Under the pieces are notes generated by a model, which did no database searches, had not been told where the DNA came from, and saw only the letters and a list, made by a program, of their open reading frames with translations. DNA of 64,000 nt. Origin: Isotricha intestinalis. Lineage: Eukaryota; Ciliophora; Litostomatea; Vestibuliferida; Isotrichidae. Within the stretch, counting starts at the first letter, position 1. The number at the start of each line of letters is the position of its first letter. The position numbers were made by a program, and so were the translations under genes. Location: positions 1-64,000 of the forward strand of contig JAJJLU010003471.1 in NCBI GenBank assembly GCA_023807065.1, read 5' to 3'. Of this stretch, positions 53,655 to 61,676 are shown one piece after another.

Positions 53655-54494
53655 TTATTTATTTTTTATTTTTTTATTCTCCTTTATTAATTTCCCATTA
53701 ATTAATTTATTAAAATAATTAATCAAATCATTCTTTGAGTAAATATTTCTTTTATGTAATTCAACTAATAATTCATATTCTTTCTTATTTAAATAATATT
53801 TATTATCTCTACTTAAATAAATAGATTCGATTACATCAATAAAAATATTTTTAACTACTTTAACTAAAATTCTATTAAATTTAATAGCAGAATTTTTGGA
53901 ACGATAATAAATCATTAATTTCTTATATAATAATTTTCTAAGTAAAAATCTTCTAATAAAAGATTGAATTAAAATAACTTTTTGAATATTATCATCATTA
54001 TCAATATTAAAAGAATAATTAATTTTTTTTTTTAATAAACTAAATTCATTTAAATCAATTGACATTGTTCTCCAAGGAGAATTATTTATAGAATTTTTAA
54101 TTATTATATTTTTTTTTTTTATTTCCATTGAATTATTTATATGATCTTTTTTATATTTTCTTTCATTGTTTTTTTTATTATTTGTTACATCTAAATAATT
54201 ATTTTTTATCATTGAATTATTTTGACTTTGAGAATTATCCATTGAAGTACATTTTTTTTTGAAAATATTATTTACAAAATTATTATTATTTATTGAAGAA
54301 TCTTTTCTTTTTGGATTTTTAAAATTCTCATTTATTTTTTTTTTATTATAAATAAATGATCCTTTTCTTGAAGTTATATTTATTGTTCTTGCTTTTGATG
54401 AATAAGTTGTTATTTTTGAAATAACTAATTTTTTATTTTCTTTTGTCAAATTTTTTTTATATAAAATATTATTTACGGAATTCATTATAGTCAA
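53655..54494 (-). CDS. IQ-motif protein
   Basis: A 279-residue basic protein. Residues 176-186 are IQSFIRRFLLR, a perfect IQ consensus (IQxxxRxxxxR), which normally binds calmodulin or centrin. The surrounding helix (KVILIQSF to KKLMIYY) is long and basic. The N-terminal 150 residues are disordered and Ser/Asn/Lys-rich, and the C-terminus forms a small helical region (YELLVELHKRNIY). Calmodulin binding is the only function I can suggest. The first two Met codons are three residues apart, so the start may be at either. Confidence 0.65.
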   Translation of the reverse strand: MTIMNSVNNILYKKNLTKENKKLVISKITTYSSKARTINITSRKGSFIYNKKKINENFKNPKRKDSSINNNNFVNNIFKKKCTSMDNSQSQNNSMIKNNYLDVTNNKKNNERKYKKDHINNSMEIKKKNIIIKNSINNSPWRTMSIDLNEFSLLKKKINYSFNIDNDDNIQKVILIQSFIRRFLLRKLLYKKLMIYYRSKNSAIKFNRILVKVVKNIFIDVIESIYLSRDNKYYLNKKEYELLVELHKRNIYSKNDLINYFNKLINGKLIKENKKIKNK

Positions 54495-54719
54495 ATAAAT
54501 AAAAAATAAAATAAATTACTTAAAAATTAATAATATCATTATATTGTTAAAGAAAAAATGAATATTAATTATTAAAATAAAAAGGAAAAGAAATCTAAAT
54601 AAAAAATGTAATTTAAAACAAAGATAACATTTATATGATAAATTAAAAAACAATTTTATTAATGTTGGCAAAGAAAGGAAGATTTTGGAAATATAAAAAT
54701 TCAAGAAAAGAAGAAAAAA

Positions 54720-55330
54720 ATTATTAAGAGAATTTATTAAAACTAATTTTATTAGAATTATTATATAATTCTAATTAAACTAATGATATTCAAAAAAAAA
54801 TAATATGTATTATTAATGAAGATAATAGACAATATATTAATATTTTTATTTTTGAAAATATATTAAAATTATGTAAAGACGTTAAAGAATTTATATTATA
54901 AAGAAATGTATAAATGAAAATAATGGTATTATTATTAGAAATGAAATTTTAAAATCATTAATTAAAAATGTTTAGGAATTACTCAAAATCCATTTAGTAA
55001 TTATATTATTCAAAAAGCAATTGAAAAATTTGGTTTATTATTTGTTATAATATAATTGAAATCATTTATAATAATATTGTTCTTTTAACACATCATAAAT
55101 TTTCTTCTATTATTATTGATAAAAATGTATTTGTTAGTCATCAATGTAATTATAATTGTACTAGTTTAATTGAAATATTTTTTTAAATATTGATATTAAA
55201 AGTTTAATGAATCTAAATGAAAAAAATGTAATTAAAAATAATTTAAACAATAAATTATTTTTGATGTGTGAAGATAAAAAACAATTATAAAAATTAATCC
55301 AATTCCTTTCTATTTAAGTATTTTAAGTAA
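54720..55330 (+). pseudogene. Decayed Pumilio/PUF-family RNA-binding protein gene
   Basis: The longest gap in the window (1045 bp) contains PUF-repeat sequence in shifting frames. Around 54931-54970 it reads RNEILKSLIKN, then a TAG. In the next frame, at 54972-55046, it reads LGITQNPFSNYIIQKAIEKFG, closely matching the PUF core N-P-x-x-N-Y-x-x-Q-K-A. After another shift, 55055-55185 reads IIEIIYNNIVLLTHHKFSS followed by IIIDK, matching the next PUF helix (HKFASNVVEK). Several TAA/TAG stops interrupt all frames, and fragments upstream (54780-54900) look like an earlier repeat. No GT-AG pairs tidy up the breaks. PUF proteins bind mRNA 3' UTRs. This copy appears dead. Confidence 0.7.
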
Positions 55331-55539
55331 AGTATTATTAATATTTTTATTCTATATTTCAAAAGGTGAATTTAAATAACATTCCCACAATTTTTCAATT
55401 ATTATCTCATATGTATTTTTCTGATAATATAGGTAAAATTAATAAATATTTTATTAAAGTTCAGTTTATATATATTATCTTTTATCATCAAACTTCAAAA
55501 AAAAATATTTTATAATTATTTTAAAGAAAGAATAAACAT

Positions 55540-57597
55540 TTATTCATAATAAATATTTCTTAAAGGTAAATAAAAAAATTTTGTTTTATCTGATAATAAT
55601 ACAATTTGAGAACCTGAAATAAAACATTCTGTAATATTATGATTTTGAAAAATATTTTCATATGAATTGAATTTTTTCAAATGAATTATTTTATCATTTT
55701 CATCTTCATCTTCATCTTCATAACAAAGAGTATAATACATTGTTAAATTATGACAGATGAAAAATAATATTTCTTTATCTGATGTATTATAATGAAAAAC
55801 TTTATAAATATCAAAATTTACAGGTCCTGAAGTTATATTATTATTATTTTTTATATTTTTAAATATTAATTTTTTTTTTTGCTCTTCTATTAAATAATAT
55901 AATAATTTAAAATCTTCTTCATTTTCTGGGTCATAATCAAAAAAAAGCAAATTAGATTTTGTTGGAAGTTCATTTGTTTGAGGAACAATATTTTTTTTTA
56001 TTATGAAAGTATTATTATTCATTAATTTTTCAACTTTAAAACAACACAATTTTTTTTTTTCTTCTTTTTCTTCTGTTTTATCTATATAATATATTTTAAA
56101 TTCATTACAATTAATTTTAATAACATTTATTTTTTCGAATATTATTTTTAATATATCATTTAAATTCATTTTCGTTTCTGAATTTGTTAAACTTTGTTGG
56201 TTTATAGTTATTTTTTCTCTGAAATTATTTTTTGTAAATTCAAATAATTTTATTGTTTTATTCATATCATATGAGAAAAAATAATTATTATTTACAATAA
56301 GAAATAATATGTAATCATAATTTCTCAGAAAATTATCTTTAAATATAGTTCTTTGTCTTTTATAAATTTCTCCAAAATAAAAATTACCTAAAACTTTAGG
56401 ATACTGATTAAAAATATTTTTAACATTTTGAATAATTTCAAAATTAAATATATTTTTATTTTCTAAAATTTCATATTGTTTAAAAAAAAATTTTTCTGAG
56501 TGAGAAAAATAAAGTTTAGTTTCATAAATTGATTTCATATATTTTTTTACAAAAGAATCTAAATATTCAAAATCTTTATTTTTATGAGGATGATTACATT
56601 TATTACAAATTCCCCTTTCACATTCTTCACAATAATATTCAATAATTTGTAAATGATTAGGACAATAATTGAATATATTATTATAATAAAGTAATGGATG
56701 AAGATGTTTTCCACAAATATTATCATTATTATGATAATAATAATCACATATGTGACAATACCATTTTTCATTATTTAATATATTTTTATCACAAATTGGA
56801 CATATTGTTTTATTGATAGTATAATTCTTTTTTAATAATATTGTTTTTAATGAATTATATATTGATTTATGCTTTTTTATACATGAAGTAAAAATTTGCT
56901 TTTTATTAAATTTAATAATCATTGGAAAAGGACAATTATTACAATTACATGGAATGTAATTTAAATGGTAAAATTTTAATAAATCTAAATTTTCCATTTC
57001 TTCCTCATTTAAATCAAAATCATCAAATTTAGGTAATTCAATTGGATCAGAATTATATAATAAATAATTTTCCTTTTTTAAATTATATTTTATTAAAATT
57101 TCTATAATTGTTTTTTTTTTTTTTTCTGCAATTTCTTTCAATTTTTCATCGTTATATAAATTTTTATAATCAAAATCATTATTGTTCATTGCTCTTAAAT
57201 GAATTGATTCTTTTTCTTTTTCATTTTTATTTATCGGAAAATAAAATGGAATCTTTTTCATAAAAATAATATAATTGTTTGAAACTGGTACAAAATTATC
57301 AATAAATGAATTTTTTATTTTTATTATTGTGTTAGTTGTTTTTTCTATTTTAAAGTCTTTCTCACAAAAAATAAAAGTTATTAGCTTTATTGATTCATTC
57401 AATTCATCTTTTTCACCAACTATTTTCAATGAAATAATCAATTGATTTTTTTTTGTTTCTTCTTCAAAATTATTTGATTCCGTAATTTCATTTAAAATTT
57501 TATAACTATCAAAATATAAATGTTTATATTTCTTTTCAATTGCTTTTTTAAAATTATCTTTACTATTAATTATAACTCCTATTTCTGGAATTTTCAT
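55540..57597 (-). CDS. B-box/zinc-binding protein of unknown function
   Basis: A 685-residue protein. The first 180 residues are a mixed, possibly globular region. Residues about 205-365 are dense in Cys/His: CNCNNCPFPM, CPICDKN, CHICDYYYH, and a B-box-like YYCEECERGICNKCNHPHKN. The remaining 320 residues are helical and beta-mixed with no recognised fold, possibly a degenerate propeller (FYLPL, ILFFICHNL). B-box proteins are often ubiquitin-pathway or scaffold factors. No RING domain is evident. The start codon is only 51 bp from the divergent gene at 57649. Confidence 0.7.
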   Translation of the reverse strand: MKIPEIGVIINSKDNFKKAIEKKYKHLYFDSYKILNEITESNNFEEETKKNQLIISLKIVGEKDELNESIKLITFIFCEKDFKIEKTTNTIIKIKNSFIDNFVPVSNNYIIFMKKIPFYFPINKNEKEKESIHLRAMNNNDFDYKNLYNDEKLKEIAEKKKKTIIEILIKYNLKKENYLLYNSDPIELPKFDDFDLNEEEMENLDLLKFYHLNYIPCNCNNCPFPMIIKFNKKQIFTSCIKKHKSIYNSLKTILLKKNYTINKTICPICDKNILNNEKWYCHICDYYYHNNDNICGKHLHPLLYYNNIFNYCPNHLQIIEYYCEECERGICNKCNHPHKNKDFEYLDSFVKKYMKSIYETKLYFSHSEKFFFKQYEILENKNIFNFEIIQNVKNIFNQYPKVLGNFYFGEIYKRQRTIFKDNFLRNYDYILFLIVNNNYFFSYDMNKTIKLFEFTKNNFREKITINQQSLTNSETKMNLNDILKIIFEKINVIKINCNEFKIYYIDKTEEKEEKKKLCCFKVEKLMNNNTFIIKKNIVPQTNELPTKSNLLFFDYDPENEEDFKLLYYLIEEQKKKLIFKNIKNNNNITSGPVNFDIYKVFHYNTSDKEILFFICHNLTMYYTLCYEDEDEDENDKIIHLKKFNSYENIFQNHNITECFISGSQIVLLSDKTKFFYLPLRNIYYE

Positions 57598-57648
57598 CTT
57601 TTATGTTATCCAAATTTTAAACTATTTATTTAATAAATAATAAATAAT
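57598..57648. promoter_or_regulatory. 51-bp bidirectional intergenic region
   Basis: It separates two divergent start codons. It is AT-rich with TTTATTTAATAAATAAT but shows no recognisable core element. Both promoters must be very compact or lie within the coding regions. Confidence 0.4.
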
Positions 57649-59280
57649 ATGAATTGTTTTTTAATATGTTTTTCATTCTTTTTTTTATTTAATCCAATTT
57701 TAAATTCTGATGTCTTAAGTTTTGATTTAACTTTATATAAAACTAAACAATTAATATACAACGATGAATATTGTTATATTTCGATGAAAATATTAGGTTC
57801 AAATAAATCAATTAAAATATCTCTTGGTTCTTCCCAATTTATTGTAGATATAGGTCAACCTAAGTTAAATGTCACTGATATAAAAATTCAATATGATAAT
57901 TTATATCCTGATAAAACCACGTTTGGAAATATTACAGAAGGAGTTTTTAATATAGATAATTATGAAAATGTAACATTAAATGTATTATCTAATGTTTCTT
58001 CTTATAATTCTATTTTAGGTCTTTCAAAAGGAGTAAATTATAATAATAGTACAATTGAAAAAGAATATGATTTAAATTTTATGTCTCAATTAATTAAAAA
58101 GGGAATAATTGATAAATATTATATTTATTTAACTCCTTTTTTTAATTTTGATGGAACAAAAAGAAGTGACACTGTATTAGAATTAGGAAGAATTCCAACA
58201 TATTTTGATATCTATAATTTTTCCTATTCTCCTTTAAACAAAAAATATCCAAATAAATGGTCAGTTAAATTATCACATATAATATATAATGAAATTAAGA
58301 AAGAAAATATAAGAGATATTTATGCTGATGTTATATTTACAGATTCCTATAAATCAAAAAGTTATATTCCAAATAAATATAAAACTTTATTTAAAACAAT
58401 ATTCAGTGAACATATGGATTGTGAAATAAAATATTATATGATATGTCCCGTTGAAAAAATAATAGAATCAAAAATATATTTTGTTTTTAATGGTTTTGCT
58501 CATTTAATTCCAAATTCTCTTTTGTTTCTGAATGGTAATGGAACACATAATTTTTCTATTTTTGAATTTTCTTCTGAAATTGATTATATTTCTATTGATA
58601 GTTATATTTTTGGTATTTATCATAGATTATACGACGGAGAAAATAATACTGTTAGATTTGTTTATCCTAATAATAAAGATTTTATTATTGATGTTTCACA
58701 TTTAACTGGATTTGAAAATAGAAATGGAACTAAAAAAGAAGTTGAAAGTATTGAATATTTAAGAGACTATGAAAGGCAATTAAAAAGAGAAGAAATGGAA
58801 ATTAATGTTACTTTAAAAAATATTGAAGAAATGAAAAAAGATATAAATGAAAAAAATATGTCACTTAATCAAAAGGAAAACGAATTAATTGAAAGAGAGA
58901 AAAAATTAAATGATAGAACAATTGAAATAGAAAAACAAATTAATAACTTTGAAAAAGAAATTAAAAATTTAAAAATGGAGATTGAGAATCAAAAAGATAA
59001 AATTGGGAGTTTAAACAATGAAATAAAAAATAAGAAAGATGCAATTGAAAAATTAAATGAAGAAAATGTAAAAATTAAAAATGATTTAAATGATAATAAA
59101 ATGAAAGATACACAAACAATAAATAATGAGAAAAGAAAATCATTTATTGAATTAATTGTAATAATAATTTTAATAATAACTTTAATATTAGTAATAGTTT
59201 TATTTATTATTAAAGGGAATAAATCTGGAAATTCAATTGATAAATTATCTCTTTTATCTACAGATGAAAAAATCAATTAA
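57649..59280 (+). CDS. Membrane-anchored degenerate aspartic-protease-like protein
   Basis: A 543-residue protein with an N-terminal signal peptide (LICFSFFFLFNPILNS). The ectodomain (about 30-360) follows the pepsin plan: FIVDIGQPKL where the first catalytic DTG would lie, ILGLSKG, NFMSQLIKKGIIDKYYIYL, LELGRIP and DVIFTDSYKS where the second DSG/DTG would be. Both catalytic triads are altered (DIG; TDS), so activity is doubtful. Then comes about 115 residues of coiled coil and a single membrane helix (FIELIVIIILIITLILVIVL) with a short cytosolic tail. Many N-x-S/T sites support secretion. A receptor or scaffold derived from a protease is the best reading. Confidence 0.7.
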   Translation: MNCFLICFSFFFLFNPILNSDVLSFDLTLYKTKQLIYNDEYCYISMKILGSNKSIKISLGSSQFIVDIGQPKLNVTDIKIQYDNLYPDKTTFGNITEGVFNIDNYENVTLNVLSNVSSYNSILGLSKGVNYNNSTIEKEYDLNFMSQLIKKGIIDKYYIYLTPFFNFDGTKRSDTVLELGRIPTYFDIYNFSYSPLNKKYPNKWSVKLSHIIYNEIKKENIRDIYADVIFTDSYKSKSYIPNKYKTLFKTIFSEHMDCEIKYYMICPVEKIIESKIYFVFNGFAHLIPNSLLFLNGNGTHNFSIFEFSSEIDYISIDSYIFGIYHRLYDGENNTVRFVYPNNKDFIIDVSHLTGFENRNGTKKEVESIEYLRDYERQLKREEMEINVTLKNIEEMKKDINEKNMSLNQKENELIEREKKLNDRTIEIEKQINNFEKEIKNLKMEIENQKDKIGSLNNEIKNKKDAIEKLNEENVKIKNDLNDNKMKDTQTINNEKRKSFIELIVIIILIITLILVIVLFIIKGNKSGNSIDKLSLLSTDEKIN

Positions 59281-59339
59281 ATTATATATAAAAAATTTAA
59301 AAATTTTTATTTAATTTAAAAAAATAAATATTAAATTAA

Positions 59340-61145
59340 ATGTCTTCAATTAACGATTCAAGTAAAAAAAATAAAGACAAATCAATAAATAAGAAATTAT
59401 CTATTTCAGAACAAAAAATATATTTTAATATAGAAATAAAAGAAGGATTAAAAAAACAAATAGAAATTGATTCAAATTCAAATTGTGGAGATATTGCTTT
59501 TGAATTTTGTAAAAAAAATAATTTAGATTATAAATCTTTAATATATTTAAAAAAACAACTTGAAAATACAATTAAAAATCCTTCTAATGGAAATAATGTA
59601 TTTGATATTTCTTTAGAAAAAGATTTCCCAAAAAATAATTCTCATATAATTAATGATAAGAATATTAATTTAAATAATAAAGAAGAAAAAAGTGTAATAA
59701 GTTCAAAAAATAATAATTATGCAATAAATATAAATCAAAAATTATTTCCATATGAATTTACAATAGAATCAAATTTTAAGAAAAAAAAATCAAAAGACAA
59801 TAAATCAAACAATAAAACAAAACCAAAAAAAAATAAAAGTGAAAATCTAAATAAACTAAATAAAATATCAAATAGAATAAACACATCATCAAATATAAAT
59901 ATATCATCAATAGAGAAAGATTCAACATTTAATATTTTAAATAAAAGTGGAAATACAATAAAGCCAATGAATACAATATCAAATTTTTCTAAAATTAATT
60001 CAAATAATATATTTGAAAGATTATTTAATGATGCTGAAATAAAAAGAATAACTTATAGAAGACCTTGTCATTTCAGTTCAAATTTAAGAAATAAAACTAT
60101 GGGAAATGAAAATAATAATAATTCAAGAATTTCTAATAATTATAATTCTGTTAATTTAACTATTTTTTCTAATTATTCTAATGATAAAGATAGAAATTAT
60201 AATAATAGTTATATGTATAAAATTTTTAAAAATTTACATAATGAATGTGTTTTTCAACCTAATTTTACTTTGAAAAGAAGTAAAAGTTCACATAAAAAAA
60301 ATAATAAGAAAAATGTAATAAATAATAAAAATAAAAATAATGGTTATAAACCAGTTATTATTAAAGAAGAAGAAAATATTTCAAGTAGTAATAATGATAC
60401 AATAAAAAATGAGAAAGGAGAAAAAAAAAAAAATAAAAAAGATAATAATGGAAAAGTAAAATTTAATACAATAAATGTTTTAAATAAAAATAGTGAAAAT
60501 AAAGAAGAAAAAAAAAATAATACACAAGTGTGTCATCCTTTGAAAGATAAAATGATTTGGGGAAGTCAAGATGGAGATATATTATTAGAAGGAATAAGAA
60601 CAGAAGCTTTTGGAAATTTATTTAATGAATTAAATGGTCATAATAAAAATGAAGAATTAAATGAAAATAATATAAATATAGAAAAAATTCCAACAATGGT
60701 TTTATATGATATTGAACCAATAACTTTAGAAATATATAAACATAAGAAATCATATTCTTTAAATGATTTTATAAAAGAAATGAAAGAAATATTTAATGAA
60801 TTATCAATGGAAGATAAAAGAAATATTATTAATTTATATAAGAAATCTAATTATCCTATTGCTATTAATAATACTTATTTTATTACTTCTCCTAATAGTT
60901 CAAAAAGAAAAAATAATAGTAATTTATTTAATAGTAGACAATTAACTCATTTGAATAGTTCTAGAGGAATGCATATTACTAATAAAAGTGTTCAATCTAC
61001 TAATATTAAAAACAATAACAATAATAATAATAAAAGTAATTGTCATTATTTTAATTCTGCTAAAAAAAATTCTAGAAATTCAATTAGTCATGAGAAATTA
61101 TTATATGGAAATGAAAAAAAAAGAAATTTCTTTTATGTTAACTAA
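59340..61145 (+). CDS. Hypothetical Asn-rich protein with an N-terminal ubiquitin-like segment
   Basis: A 601-residue protein. Residues about 27-75 (KIYFNIEIKEGLKKQIEI followed by GDIAFEFCKKNNLDYKSL) fit a short ubiquitin-fold-like unit found at the front of several ciliate proteins. A block ERLFNDAEIKRITYRRPC near 222-240 and another ECVFQPNFT near 301-310 recur in the same ciliate family as far as I recall. The C-terminal part has MIWGSQDGDILLEGIRTE and a helical segment ending NELSMEDKRNII. The rest is poly-Asn/Ser/Lys disorder. Function unknown, possibly ciliary or cortical. Confidence 0.6.
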   Translation: MSSINDSSKKNKDKSINKKLSISEQKIYFNIEIKEGLKKQIEIDSNSNCGDIAFEFCKKNNLDYKSLIYLKKQLENTIKNPSNGNNVFDISLEKDFPKNNSHIINDKNINLNNKEEKSVISSKNNNYAININQKLFPYEFTIESNFKKKKSKDNKSNNKTKPKKNKSENLNKLNKISNRINTSSNINISSIEKDSTFNILNKSGNTIKPMNTISNFSKINSNNIFERLFNDAEIKRITYRRPCHFSSNLRNKTMGNENNNNSRISNNYNSVNLTIFSNYSNDKDRNYNNSYMYKIFKNLHNECVFQPNFTLKRSKSSHKKNNKKNVINNKNKNNGYKPVIIKEEENISSSNNDTIKNEKGEKKKNKKDNNGKVKFNTINVLNKNSENKEEKKNNTQVCHPLKDKMIWGSQDGDILLEGIRTEAFGNLFNELNGHNKNEELNENNINIEKIPTMVLYDIEPITLEIYKHKKSYSLNDFIKEMKEIFNELSMEDKRNIINLYKKSNYPIAINNTYFITSPNSSKRKNNSNLFNSRQLTHLNSSRGMHITNKSVQSTNIKNNNNNNNKSNCHYFNSAKKNSRNSISHEKLLYGNEKKRNFFYVN

Positions 61146-61233
61146 TTTTTTATAAATAAATTATTTTCTAAAATATATTAAAAAATAATATTTATTTTAA
61201 AACCAAAAGAATATTATAATTAAAGAAAAAAAA

Positions 61234-61482
61234 ATGAGTGGAAAAGATGAATTAGATCCAAATGTGAATTCAGAAAATTTATCTGAAAAGAATGTAGTAG
61301 AAAATAATAAAGATTTAGGAAAAGGAGGAGAAAATGTAAATAATCTTTCAATTAGAGCATATTTAGATAAAACTGTTGTTCCTTTAGTCCTTCAAGGAAT
61401 GGCTGAAGTTGCTAAAGAAAGACCTGAAAATCCTATTAAGTATTTAGCTGATTTTCTTATGAAACATGCTAATGAAAAATAA
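61234..61482 (+). CDS. DPY30: Dpy-30 domain protein
   Basis: An 82-residue protein whose C-terminal 45 residues are a clear Dpy-30 dimerisation motif: [34 protein letters not shown]. Dpy-30 dimers bind amphipathic anchor helices and serve in COMPASS/MLL histone H3K4 methyltransferase complexes. Related motifs sit in radial-spoke and other axonemal proteins. Its stand-alone size and complete motif fit the chromatin subunit, but ciliary use is possible given the neighbours. The N-terminus is acidic and disordered. Confidence 0.93.
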   Translation: MSGKDELDPNVNSENLSEKNVVENNKDLGKGGENVNNLSIRAYLDKTVVPLVLQGMAEVAKERPENPIKYLADFLMKHANEK

Positions 61483-61676
61483 ATATATCTTTTATTAAAT
61501 TTTTTTTTCTAAAAATGAATTTTTAAAATCAATTAAAATATTTCCAATTTTAATTTCATTTTATCAGTTATATTTTTTAAAATTTAAAAAAATAAAAATT
61601 AAAAAATAATACATAAATAAAATATAATCAAATTTATGTTTTTAAAAATATATGATTTATTTATTATATAAATATT

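Noticed and set aside
54516..54704. 62-codon minus-strand hydrophobic frame
   Set aside because: It is Phe/Leu-rich antisense of AT-rich sequence next to the PUF pseudogene, with no homology-like motif and no clear start context.
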